Under the pieces are notes generated by a model. The model saw only the letters and a list, made by a program, of their open reading frames with translations, made no database searches and was not told where the DNA came from. The position numbers were made by a program, and so were the translations under genes. Of a stretch of DNA of 64,000 nt, positions 29,224-36,557 are shown piece after piece. Positions within the stretch are counted from its first letter, which is position 1, and every line of letters starts with the position of its first letter. Source of the stretch: Methylobacterium sp. CB376 (lineage in GTDB: Bacteria; Pseudomonadota; Alphaproteobacteria; Rhizobiales; Beijerinckiaceae); contig NZ_CP121648.1 in assembly GCF_029714205.1 (NCBI RefSeq), positions 4,105,001-4,169,000 of the forward strand, given 5' to 3'.

Positions 29224-29309
29224 ATGACACGCCCGCGCGGCGCTTGAGCGACGCCGACATCCGCGTTGCCGAAATGGGAGATGGCGAAGCCATCAACCGG
29301 ATGTCGGAT
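29224..29309 (+). repeat. Palindromic repeat, copy R5 (linker and tail, no head)
   Basis: Directly follows R4. Linker GCCCGCGCGGCGCTTGAG (29231-29248), tail outer stem GACATCCG (29256-29263) with CGGATGTC (29298-29305), inner hairpin GATGGC-GAA-GCCATC (29280-29294). The inner arm sequence differs from R4 but pairing and the GAA loop are kept. Confidence 0.85.
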
Positions 29310-29376
29310 GACGGCGCCGGTTCTGCGGTGTTCGGGGCATACCCATTCCGCTCGATCCCTTTCGCATGGCGGATTG

Positions 29377-29444
29377 GGGCGTCGCTCACGCGCCGCGCGG
29401 GCGCGCGATCCGGGATCCGCTGCGATCAACCGGATCCCGGATCA
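29377..29444 (-). repeat. Palindromic repeat, copy R6 (head and linker)
   Basis: Minus-strand orientation. Head: perfect 13-bp stem GATCCGGGATCCG (29407-29419) with 29431-29443, loop of 11. Linker at 29377-29404 (reads GCGCCCGCGCGGCGCGTGAG on the minus strand). The rimM stop codon (TCA at 29442-29444) is the outer TGA of the head. Confidence 0.85.
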
Positions 29445-30071
29445 GCCCTCGCCCTCCGGCGGCGGGCCGGGCGGGGCGAAGAGATCCTCGGGCGGCGCGA
29501 TCGTCACGCGGCCGGCCGCGATCTCGACCTTCGGCACGAAGAGGCGGGTGAAGGGCAGGAGGGCCGGGCGTCCGCCGCCCTCGGGCTCGATCTCCAGGAG
29601 GTCGCCGCCGCCGTAATTCGGCACCGCCCGGATCGTGCCGAGCCGCGTGCCCGCCGCATCCACCGCGGCGAGACCGACGAGGTCGGCGGTGAAGAACTCG
29701 TCCTCGTCCTCGGGCGCGCCGAGGCGGTCCCGGGGCACCGAGAGGGTGAGGCGGTTGAGGCCCTCGGCCGCGCTGCGGCCCGCGACGCCGGCCACCCGCG
29801 CCACCAGGATGTCGGGCGTTCCCGCGGCGGGGCGCAGCGCCGTCAACTCCACCACGCGGCCGTCGGAGGCGAGGAGCGGCCCGTAGCCGCCGATCGCCAT
29901 CGGCTCGGCGGTATAGGATTTCAGCCGCACCTCGCCCTGGAGGCCGTGCGCGCGGCCGAACTCGCCGAGCACGACGAGTCTCGCGTCCGGCCCCGGCGGG
30001 GCCGCGCCGGCCGCGCCCCGTCCCGCGCCGGCGCGACCGGATGGGGCGGGGCGCTGGGGCCGGCGCGCCAT
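29442..30071 (-). CDS. rimM: ribosome maturation factor RimM
   Basis: 209 residues. The RimM N-domain starts at [20 protein letters not shown], and the PRC-barrel C-domain includes [32 protein letters not shown] and [14 protein letters not shown]. An Ala/Gly/Pro-rich extension of about 30 residues precedes the core. It assists 30S head assembly and binds S19. Seven bases after rpsP in a minus-strand operon (ffh-rpsP-rimM); trmD and rplS, which often follow, are absent. Confidence 0.96.
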   Translation of the reverse strand: MARRPQRPAPSGRAGAGRGAAGAAPPGPDARLVVLGEFGRAHGLQGEVRLKSYTAEPMAIGGYGPLLASDGRVVELTALRPAAGTPDILVARVAGVAGRSAAEGLNRLTLSVPRDRLGAPEDEDEFFTADLVGLAAVDAAGTRLGTIRAVPNYGGGDLLEIEPEGGGRPALLPFTRLFVPKVEIAAGRVTIAPPEDLFAPPGPPPEGEG

Positions 30072-30078
30072 GGAGGCG

Positions 30079-30438
30079 TTACGCCGCGGCGTCGTCGCCG
30101 GCGCCGGCCTTCTCGGCGCGGGCGGCGGCGCGCTCCTTGGCCTTCTGGCCCGGCTCGGCCTTCTTCGGGTTGTTGCGGGCCGGGCGCTTGGCGAGGCCGG
30201 CGGCGTCGAGGAAGCGCAGGACGCGGTCGGTCGGCTGCGCGCCCTTGGCCAGCCACGCCTGGATCTTCTCGGATTCGAGCGACACGCGGGCCGGGTCGTC
30301 CTTCGGCTTCATCGGGTCGTACACGCCGACCTTCTCGATGAAGCGGCCGTCGCGCGGCGAGCGCGAATCGGCGACGACGATGCGGTAATAGGGGCGCTTC
30401 TTGGCGCCGCCGCGGGTCAGGCGGATCTTCAGGGACAT
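30079..30438 (-). CDS. rpsP: 30S ribosomal protein S16
   Basis: 119 residues: [20 protein letters not shown] ... [22 protein letters not shown], then a Lys/Ala-rich tail ([20 protein letters not shown]) usual in Rhizobiales. Structural component of the small subunit. Between ffh and rimM. Confidence 0.98.
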   Translation of the reverse strand: MSLKIRLTRGGAKKRPYYRIVVADSRSPRDGRFIEKVGVYDPMKPKDDPARVSLESEKIQAWLAKGAQPTDRVLRFLDAAGLAKRPARNNPKKAEPGQKAKERAAARAEKAGAGDDAAA

Positions 30439-30566
30439 TGTCTCACCTCTTCACTCAGTCGCTTGTCACCACGTGCGCGGGAGACGCGCGATCGCGCTCC
30501 CGCCTTCCGGAGGGGCCGCCGGGCGGCACGCCTCCCCATCGATCTTCCCGCTGTCGAGAACGTCGA

Positions 30567-30656
30567 TTCCCAAGCCGGGCCGGTCGGCCCGATCACTTCC
30601 CAAGCCGGGCCGATCGGCCCGGTCACTTCCCAAGCCGGGCCGGTCGGCCCGCTCAC
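30567..30656 (-). repeat. Three tandem 30-bp units after the ffh tail
   Basis: Units 30567-30596, 30597-30626 and 30627-30656, differing by a few bases. Each holds a short palindrome GGGCCG-NT-CGGCCC and, on the minus strand, a GTGA. The TGA of the ffh tail (30653-30655) belongs to the first unit met by the ribosome, so the array extends from the stop codon into the ffh-rpsP spacer. Confidence 0.9.
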
Positions 30657-30859
30657 TTCTTCTTGCCGAAGGGCAGGCCCCCGAGGCCCGGCAACCCCGG
30701 CATCTTGTTCCCGCCGAGGCCCGGCAGGCCCGGCGCCTTCCCGGGCGCGCCCCCGAGCCCGGGCGGCATCGGCGGCAGCTTGCCGCCGAACTGCTTCTCC
30801 AGGGCGGCGATCTGCTCGGGCGTGGGCTCCGGCATGCCGCCGCCCATCATCCGGCCCAA
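30653..30859 (-). CDS. ffh: C-terminal tail of Ffh, out of frame with the main gene
   Basis: This frame encodes GRMMGGGMPEPTPEQIAALE followed by a Gly/Met/Pro-rich end finishing GLPFGKKK, exactly the kind of C-terminus seen on alphaproteobacterial Ffh proteins. It continues the ffh gene after a one-base shift in the C-run at 30860-30864 (five C where six would restore the frame). I read it as part of ffh, not a separate gene; an independent TTG start at 30859 is formally possible. Confidence 0.7.
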   Translation of the reverse strand: MGRMMGGGMPEPTPEQIAALEKQFGGKLPPMPPGLGGAPGKAPGLPGLGGNKMPGLPGLGGLPFGKKK

Positions 30860-32232
30860 CCCCCGAGGCCGCCGCCGGGGCCGCCCCCGCCGAGCCCGAA
30901 CATCGAGCCCAGCGCCTGGCCGATCCCGCGCTTGCCCGACCCCATCGCCTTCATCATGTCGGCCATGGTCCGGTGCATCTTCAGCAGCTTGTTGATCTCC
31001 GCGACGTCGACGCCCGCGCCCTTGGCGACGCGCTTCTTGCGCGAGGCCTTGAGGATGTCGGGGTTGCGCCGCTCCTCGGGCGTCATCGACGAGATGATGG
31101 CGCGCTGGCGCCGGAACATCTTCTCGTCGAGATTGGCGCCCTCGACCTGCTTCTTGATCTGGCCCATGCCCGGCAGCATGCCCATCAGGCCGCCGATGCC
31201 GCCCATCTTCTCCATCTGGCCGAGCTGCATCGCGAGGTCGTCGAGGTCGAACTTGCCCTTGCGCATCTTCTCGGCGACGCGCAGGGCCTGTTCCTGGTCG
31301 ATGGTCTCCGCCGCCTTCTCGACGAGCGAGACGATGTCGCCCATGCCGAGGATGCGGTTGGCGACGCGGGCGGGATGGAATTCCTCGAGCGCGTCGACCT
31401 TCTCGCCGGTGCCGACGAGCTTGATCGGCTTGCCGGTGACGGCGCGCATGGAGAGGGCCGCGCCGCCGCGCGCGTCGCCGTCCATGCGGGTGAGCACGAT
31501 GCCGGTGACGCCGAGGCGCTGGTCGAAGGCGCGGGCGGTGTTGACCGCGTCCTGACCGGTGAGCGCGTCGGCGACGAGCAGCACCTCGTGCGGGCGGGCC
31601 GCCGCCTTCACCTCGGCGGCCTCCTGCATCAGCGCCTCGTCGAGGGTGATGCGGCCGGCCGTGTCGAGCATCACCACGTCGAAGCCGCCGAGCCGGGCGG
31701 CCTCCATGGCGCGCTTGGCGATCTGCACCGCCGATTGGCCGGCCACGATCGGCAGGGTCTCGACGCCGACCTGCTTGCCCAGCACCGCCAGCTGCTCCAT
31801 GGCGGCCGGGCGGCGCGTGTCGAGGGAGGCCATCAGCACCCGGCGCTTCTCGCGGCCGTTCAGGCGCCTGGCGATCTTCGCCGTGGTGGTGGTCTTGCCC
31901 GAGCCCTGCAGGCCGACCATCAGGATCGCCACGGGGGAGGGGGCGTTGAGGTCGATGATCTCGGCCTCGGCGCCCAGCATCGCCACGAGCTGGTCGTTGA
32001 CGATCTTCACGACCATCTGGCCGGGCGTGACCGATTTCAGCACGGTGGCGCCGACCGCCTGCTCGCGCACCTTCTCGGTGAAGTCGCGCACCACTTCGAG
32101 GGCGACGTCGGCCTCCAGGAGGGCGCGGCGCACCTCCCGCAGGGCGGCGGTGACGTCCGCCTCGGTCAGCGCGCCGCGGCGGGTGAGCCCCGACAGGATG
32201 CCGGAGAGGCGATCGGAGAGGCCTTCGAACAT
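30847..32232 (-). CDS. ffh: signal recognition particle protein Ffh (3' end frameshifted)
   Basis: 461 residues as it stands. GTPase of the signal recognition particle, targeting membrane proteins co-translationally. NG domain: VGLQGSGKTTTTAKIA (G1), LDTAGRITLDEALM (G3), TRMDGDARGGAALS (G4) and GTGEKVDALEEFHP (G5). The Met-rich M domain follows (MLPGMGQIKKQVEGANLDEK, MTPEERRNPDILKASRKKRVAKGAGV). The frame ends LGGWAG and stops, while the expected tail continues in the -1 frame at 30653-30859; full length would be about 526 residues. The core is intact, so the protein could still work. Confidence 0.93.
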   Translation of the reverse strand: MFEGLSDRLSGILSGLTRRGALTEADVTAALREVRRALLEADVALEVVRDFTEKVREQAVGATVLKSVTPGQMVVKIVNDQLVAMLGAEAEIIDLNAPSPVAILMVGLQGSGKTTTTAKIARRLNGREKRRVLMASLDTRRPAAMEQLAVLGKQVGVETLPIVAGQSAVQIAKRAMEAARLGGFDVVMLDTAGRITLDEALMQEAAEVKAAARPHEVLLVADALTGQDAVNTARAFDQRLGVTGIVLTRMDGDARGGAALSMRAVTGKPIKLVGTGEKVDALEEFHPARVANRILGMGDIVSLVEKAAETIDQEQALRVAEKMRKGKFDLDDLAMQLGQMEKMGGIGGLMGMLPGMGQIKKQVEGANLDEKMFRRQRAIISSMTPEERRNPDILKASRKKRVAKGAGVDVAEINKLLKMHRTMADMMKAMGSGKRGIGQALGSMFGLGGGGPGGGLGGWAG

Positions 32233-32245
32233 CGGATCCTCGCGC

Positions 32246-32467
32246 CTACTCGTCGTTGCCCGCGCTGGCCGCCCGGCGCACCTGCAGGGCGCCCTCGAAG
32301 TGCCGGATCGCGGCCTCGAACTTGTCGCGGCAATCGGGATTGCAGAAGCCCACCACGGCGCCGTTGTAGAGCGTCAGCGAATCGGCGGCGATCGGCCGGC
32401 CCGACCAGGGGCAGGCCGTGTTCACCGCGTCCTCGATGCGCAGTCGCGCGGGGCTGGTCTCAGTCAT
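32246..32467 (-). CDS. small CPWSG / FCNPDCRDKF metal-binding-type protein
   Basis: 73 residues: MTETSPARLRIEDAVNTACP, then WSGRPIAADSLTLYNGAVVG and FCNPDCRDKFEAAI. The Cys pair CPW...FCNPxC resembles TRASH/YHS-like zinc sites; homologues are often mis-annotated as glutathione S-transferase. Function unknown. It lies 13 bases upstream of ffh on the same strand and may share its transcript. Confidence 0.7.
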   Translation of the reverse strand: MTETSPARLRIEDAVNTACPWSGRPIAADSLTLYNGAVVGFCNPDCRDKFEAAIRHFEGALQVRRAASAGNDE

Positions 32468-32632
32468 CCGTGATCCCGGCTCGCGGCGCCGCTCCGCCCA
32501 ACGCCGGACGCGCCCGAGGGCGCGTCGCGCTGTCGGGCGTTGGCCTCCGGCCTCGGGGGACCGGTCGGCGGGTCGGGTCGGGACGAAACGTCGCCTGGAA
32601 GCCGGAGCCCCTAGAGGGTGTCGAGGCGAATG

Positions 32633-33544
32633 TCAACGCAGGGCGGAGGCGCGCTCCCGCGCGGCCGCGAGGTGCCCCTCCAGGAAGGCCCCCGCCTCCG
32701 CCAGGGAGCGCCGGGCCTCGGGCAGGAACGAGGAGGCGAATTGCCAGGCATGGGGCACGACCGGCCAGACCGTGAGCGCCACCGTCACGCCCGCCTCCCG
32801 CGCCCGGGCGGCGAAGCGCACGGAATCGTCCCGCAGGATCTCGCGCTCGCCGACGTGGAGCAGGATCGGGGGCAGGCCGCGCAGGTCGCCGTGGAGGGGC
32901 GACACCAGGGGATCGGCCGGGTCGTGGCCGCCCAGATAGGCCCGCTGCAGCAGCGGGAAGCTCTCGACCGAGAGCATCGCCTCGCGCCCGGCATTCTCGG
33001 TCAGCGAGGGGCTGCCGCCGAGGAGGTCGGTGGCGGGCGAGAAGGCCGCCGCCGCCGCCGGGAGCCGCCCGCCCGCGTCCCGGAGGCGCAGCAGCAGGGC
33101 GAGGGCGAGGTTGCCGCCCGCCGATTCGCCCGCGAGCACGGCCGGCCCTTCGGCCGCGAAATCCGCCCAGGCCGCCGCCGCGTCGTCGAGGGCCGCCGGG
33201 AAGGGATCCTCGGGGGCGAGGCGGTAGTTCGGGGTAAAGATCCGGAAGCCCTGCCGCGCGAGCCCGCCGATCAGGGGCCGGTGGGTGCGCGCCGAGCAGG
33301 CGACGAAGCCGCCCCCGTGCAGGTAGAGGAGGCGCGGCGCGGCCGCCGCGAGACCCTGGCGCTCCGCCCATTCCCCCGCGATCCCGCCGACCTCGCCGGG
33401 CCGGAAGGCGATGCCGGGCGGGTCCGGGAAGGCGGCGGAATCGAAGACGCGCCGGACCTGTCGGACGTCGGTGACGCCGGACAGGCGCCGCTTGACCTGC
33501 CGCCGGACGATCCAGGCGAGGAAATGGGCGCGCAACGAGGCCAT
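32633..33544 (-). CDS. alpha/beta hydrolase (hormone-sensitive lipase-like)
   Basis: 303 residues. The oxyanion motif LYLHGGGFVACS, nucleophile elbow LAGESAGGNLALALLL (Ser) and the late HAWQFASSFLPEA (His) define the HSL/acetyl-esterase family. Cytosolic esterase of unknown substrate. ATG at 33544 with GGAGGG about ten bases upstream. Sixteen bases after the SDR gene, so probably one operon with it. Confidence 0.88.
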   Translation of the reverse strand: MASLRAHFLAWIVRRQVKRRLSGVTDVRQVRRVFDSAAFPDPPGIAFRPGEVGGIAGEWAERQGLAAAAPRLLYLHGGGFVACSARTHRPLIGGLARQGFRIFTPNYRLAPEDPFPAALDDAAAAWADFAAEGPAVLAGESAGGNLALALLLRLRDAGGRLPAAAAAFSPATDLLGGSPSLTENAGREAMLSVESFPLLQRAYLGGHDPADPLVSPLHGDLRGLPPILLHVGEREILRDDSVRFAARAREAGVTVALTVWPVVPHAWQFASSFLPEARRSLAEAGAFLEGHLAAARERASALR

Positions 33545-33559
33545 GCCGCGAGAACCCTC

Positions 33560-34381
33560 CTACTCGCCGAGCGCCCGGCGGATCACCGCCCAGTAGCGCA
33601 CCGGCATCAGGCGCTGCAGGAGGACGACCTGCCGCGCGTCGGCGCCGACGATGAGGCGGGGCATGCGCCGCGCGATCCCGGCGAGGATCCGGTCCGCCGC
33701 CGCCGCGGGGGCGAGGCGCAGGTGGCGCTCGAAGGCGGCGCGGCCGCGCGCGGCCTCGGCCGGGTCGACCCCGGCCCCGGTGCGGGCATTGCGGGCGATG
33801 GCGGTGGCGACGCCGCCCGGATGCACCACCATGACGTGGAGCCCCGTCCCCTCGTATTCGTGGCGCAGGGCCTCCGAGAAGCCGCGCAGCGCGAACTTGC
33901 TCGCCGCGTAGGCGGTCTGGCCCGCCGGCGCGATGATCCCGTAGAGGCTCGACAGGTTGACGATCATCGCCTCCGGCCGCCGGCGCAGGGCCGGCAGGAA
34001 GGCGTGGGTCATCCGCACCGCGGCGCGGAAGTTGATGTCCATCAGCCACTCGAACTCGTCGAGGGCGAGGTCCTCGAAGCGGCCGGCGAGCGCCACCCCG
34101 GCATTGTTGACGAGGAGGTCGAGGTCGCCGTGGCGCTCCTGCACGGCCTCCGGCAGGGCCGCGATGCAGGCCGCCTCGCGCAGGTCGAGGGGGTGGGTGC
34201 TGAGCGCGGGCGCGCGCCCGTCCAGGGCGGCCGCGACCCGGGCGAGACCCTCGGCATCCCTGTCGACCAGGGCGAGGCGGGCGCCGCGCGCGGCCAGGGC
34301 CTCGGCCAGGGCCGCCCCGATCCCGCTCGCCGCGCCGGTGATCAGCGCCGTCCTGCCCCGCAGCCCGAATGGTCCCGCCAC
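33560..34381 (-). CDS. SDR family NAD(P)-dependent oxidoreductase
   Basis: 273 residues from GTG. Rossmann motif TALITGAASGIGAALAEAL, NNAG (LLVNNAGVALAG), catalytic Ser in IVNLSSLYGI and YxxxK in TAYAASKFALRGF are all present. The C-terminal region (IARRMPRLIVGADARQVVLL) is typical of SDRs linked to lipid or ester metabolism, fitting the hydrolase downstream. Substrate unknown. Confidence 0.9.
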   Translation of the reverse strand: MAGPFGLRGRTALITGAASGIGAALAEALAARGARLALVDRDAEGLARVAAALDGRAPALSTHPLDLREAACIAALPEAVQERHGDLDLLVNNAGVALAGRFEDLALDEFEWLMDINFRAAVRMTHAFLPALRRRPEAMIVNLSSLYGIIAPAGQTAYAASKFALRGFSEALRHEYEGTGLHVMVVHPGGVATAIARNARTGAGVDPAEAARGRAAFERHLRLAPAAAADRILAGIARRMPRLIVGADARQVVLLQRLMPVRYWAVIRRALGE

Positions 34382-34396
34382 CGACCGGCCCCCTCG

Positions 34397-34480
34397 CCCC
34401 GCAGGGCTTCCTCAGCCCCGCAGGGCTCCCTCAGCCCCGCAGGGCCTCTTGGCCCCGCAGGGCCTCTTGGCCCCGCAGGG
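34397..34480. repeat. Five short repeats with CCCCGCAGGG core
   Basis: CCCCGCAGGG occurs at 34397, 34416, 34435, 34453 and 34471, with spacings of 19, 19, 18 and 18 bases. The array fills the region just upstream of the SDR start and downstream of minE, so it lies in the SDR promoter or leader. The change from 19 to 18 bases coincides with a different intervening sequence (CTTCCTCAG type versus CCTCTTGG type). Confidence 0.88.
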
Positions 34481-34553
34481 CCTCCCCGCGTCATCGCGCG
34501 AAGGAGGCCCGGGTTGCAAGCGCGAGGGGCCCGGTCTCCGGGGCGCGGGCCGG

Positions 34554-34838
34554 TCAGGCCCGCTTGCGGGCGGGCTCGCGGGTCTCGGGGACGGGCCGGG
34601 CCGGCAACTCGACGTCGATCTCCAGGAGCGAGACCCCCTCGCCGCGGTCCATCGACACCTTGACCTTCTCGCTGTCGATGGTGACGTGCTTGGCGATGAC
34701 GGCGAGGATCTCCTCGCGCAGCACCGCCGCGAGGTCGCTCCGGCCGGAGGCGGCGCGCTCGTGGGCGAGCAGGATCTGCAGGCGCTCGCGCGCGATCGGG
34801 GCGCTGGCGCGGCGAGTGAAGAACGGCAGGAGTGTCAT
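34554..34838 (-). CDS. minE: cell division topological specificity factor MinE
   Basis: 94 residues: [40 protein letters not shown] and [16 protein letters not shown], matching MinE (membrane-targeting N-terminus, MinD-activating helix, dimerisation domain). It stimulates MinD ATPase to drive pole-to-pole oscillation. Start overlaps the minD stop (ATGA). Confidence 0.95.
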   Translation of the reverse strand: MTLLPFFTRRASAPIARERLQILLAHERAASGRSDLAAVLREEILAVIAKHVTIDSEKVKVSMDRGEGVSLLEIDVELPARPVPETREPARKRA

Positions 34839-35650
34839 GCGGCCCTCCGCGACAGGAGACGGTTGAGGAAAGACTTGCGCTCGCTGGGGATCGTCATCGC
34901 GACGGTCTCGCCGCAGAGCCGGCGCGCCGCGTCCAGGTAGGCGCGGGCGGGCGCGCTCGCCGGGTTGTTGAGCGTCACCGGGTTGCCGACGTTGGAGGCC
35001 TTGAGCACCTCCTCGCTCTCCGGCACCACCGCGAGCAGCGGGATCGACAGGATCTCCAGCACGTCCTCGATCTTGAGCATCTCGCCCTTGTCCGCCCGCG
35101 AGGGGGCGTAGCGGGTCAGGATCAGGTGCTTGTCGATCGACTCGCCGGCCTCGGCCCGCACCGTCTTGGAATCGAGCAGCCCGATGATCCGGTCCGAGTC
35201 GCGGACCGAGGACACTTCCGGGTTGGTGACCACCACGGCCACGTCGGCGTGGCGCATCGCCAGGGTCGCGCCGCGCTCGATCCCGGCCGGGCTGTCGCAG
35301 ACGATCCAGTCGAAGCGCTCCCGCAGGGCCTCGATCACGCGGGCGACGCCCTCCTCGGTGAGCGCGTCCTTGTCGCGGGTCTGGGAGGCGGGGAGGAGGG
35401 AGAGCGTGTCGAGGCGCTTGTCGCGGATCAGGGCCTGGGCGAGCTTGGCGTCGCCCTGGACGACGTTGATGAGGTCGTAGACGACGCGGCGCTCGGCGCC
35501 CATCACCAGGTCGAGGTTGCGCAGGCCGACGTCGAAATCCACCAAGCAGACATTCGCGCCTCCCTTGGCGAGGGCGGCGCCCAGGGCGGCGGTCGTGGTG
35601 GTCTTGCCGACCCCGCCCTTGCCCGATGTGACCACCACGACCTTTGGCAT
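34835..35650 (-). CDS. minD: septum site-determining ATPase MinD
   Basis: 271 residues. Deviant Walker [37 protein letters not shown] and [18 protein letters not shown] are diagnostic; the C-terminal amphipathic membrane-targeting helix is [13 protein letters not shown]. Recruits MinC to the membrane away from midcell. Middle gene of minC-minD-minE. Confidence 0.97.
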   Translation of the reverse strand: MPKVVVVTSGKGGVGKTTTTAALGAALAKGGANVCLVDFDVGLRNLDLVMGAERRVVYDLINVVQGDAKLAQALIRDKRLDTLSLLPASQTRDKDALTEEGVARVIEALRERFDWIVCDSPAGIERGATLAMRHADVAVVVTNPEVSSVRDSDRIIGLLDSKTVRAEAGESIDKHLILTRYAPSRADKGEMLKIEDVLEILSIPLLAVVPESEEVLKASNVGNPVTLNNPASAPARAYLDAARRLCGETVAMTIPSERKSFLNRLLSRRAA

Positions 35651-35732
35651 GCTGCACCTCGTTGTTCGTTGGGCGGTCCCGGCCGCCTGCCGTTCGGGGG
35701 TCGCCCGGGCGCCCGAGGGCGCGGGGCGGACG

Positions 35733-36449
35733 TCAATCGAGCACTTTCATCCGCATCGCGTCGCCGTCGAGCCAGACATGCACCGCCCGTCCGAGCAGGG
35801 ACGGCTCGATGTCGTCGGCGACGCGGTAGAGGCCGTCGATCGCCAGCAGTTCCGGCGCGAACCGGCTGCTGACGATCCGGGCATTGGCGTTGCCGGCCGC
35901 CCCCGCGATCGCCCGCCCGCGCAGGGCCCCGTAGACGTGGATCGACCCGCCCGCGATCACCTCGGCACCCGAGGCGACCGACCCCATCACGGTCACGTCC
36001 CCCTCCGGGAACAGGACCTGCTGGCCCGAGCGCACGGGTGCGTCGAGCACCAGCGAGCCGACGGTGGTCGGCCGCTCCGGCAGGGCGATCGGCGCCGGCG
36101 CCGGTTCCGGCTCGCCCGGCACCGGGATCTCGCCGCCGGCCCGGCCGCCGGTCAGCCGCGGCGGCAGGCCGCTCGTGAAACCCGCCGCGCCCGCCCCTTC
36201 GAGCCCCATGATCGGGATCCCGCGGGCGGTCAGATCCCCCACGAGGACCGTCAGCGCCTCGGCCGAGGGCTTCAGCGCGGTCACGTCGAGGATCACGGCG
36301 CGGCCGGCGAAGAAGGCCGGCGAGCGCTGCATCAGGGCGTCGAGGTCTGAGAGCCAGGCCTCGACGGGCGCCTCGGGGGCGAGGACCACGGCCAGGAAGG
36401 AGCGGCCGCGGAAGCGGATCGGCGGGCGGGCGGGGGTTGAGTGGGTCAC
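35733..36449 (-). CDS. minC: septum site-determining protein MinC
   Basis: 238 residues. N-terminal FtsZ-inhibiting domain (IRFRGRSFLAVVLAPEAPVE), Pro-rich linker, and C-terminal beta-helix (DVTVMGSVASGAEVIAGGSI, HVYGALRGRAIAGAAGNANA). Inhibits FtsZ polymerisation together with MinD. First gene of the min operon; two CtrA-like boxes lie upstream (36491-36536). Confidence 0.95.
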   Translation of the reverse strand: MTHSTPARPPIRFRGRSFLAVVLAPEAPVEAWLSDLDALMQRSPAFFAGRAVILDVTALKPSAEALTVLVGDLTARGIPIMGLEGAGAAGFTSGLPPRLTGGRAGGEIPVPGEPEPAPAPIALPERPTTVGSLVLDAPVRSGQQVLFPEGDVTVMGSVASGAEVIAGGSIHVYGALRGRAIAGAAGNANARIVSSRFAPELLAIDGLYRVADDIEPSLLGRAVHVWLDGDAMRMKVLD

Positions 36450-36490
36450 GGGTTGATGATTCGTTACCGTTCTATTTCGCGCCCGGATGG

Positions 36491-36536
36491 TTAGCGAGTG
36501 GTTAACACCAGAGCGCGAAGTTTACATTTCCCTAAC
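36491..36536 (-). promoter_or_regulatory. Two CtrA-like boxes upstream of minC
   Basis: Box 1 (36491-36506) is TTAG-N7-TTAAC, one mismatch from the CtrA consensus TTAA-N7-TTAA. Box 2 (36521-36536) is TTTA-N7-CTAAC, two mismatches. They lie 42-87 bases before the minC ATG in the only clearly AT-richer stretch of this neighbourhood. Binding is inferred from sequence only. Confidence 0.5.
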
Positions 36537-36557
36537 GTCATACGCGAGTCTCCCCCG

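Noticed and set aside
29123..29441. Possible insertion sequence between flgH and rimM
   Set aside because: There is no transposase reading frame and no terminal inverted repeats enclosing a gene; the region is made of short palindromic modules.
29217..30341. A plus-strand 374-codon frame through the repeats and antisense to rimM
   Set aside because: It is made of repeat sequence and the reverse of rimM; no ribosome-binding site or family.
30567..30656. Possible mini CRISPR array
   Set aside because: The units are directly adjacent with no unique spacers, only three copies, and no cas genes nearby.
30847..30870. Programmed -1 frameshift as the preferred explanation for ffh
   Set aside because: The G-run is not a standard X XXY YYZ slippery site in the ffh frame, and four other homopolymer indels in the window make a plain indel or sequencing error more likely. 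Kept only as an alternative.
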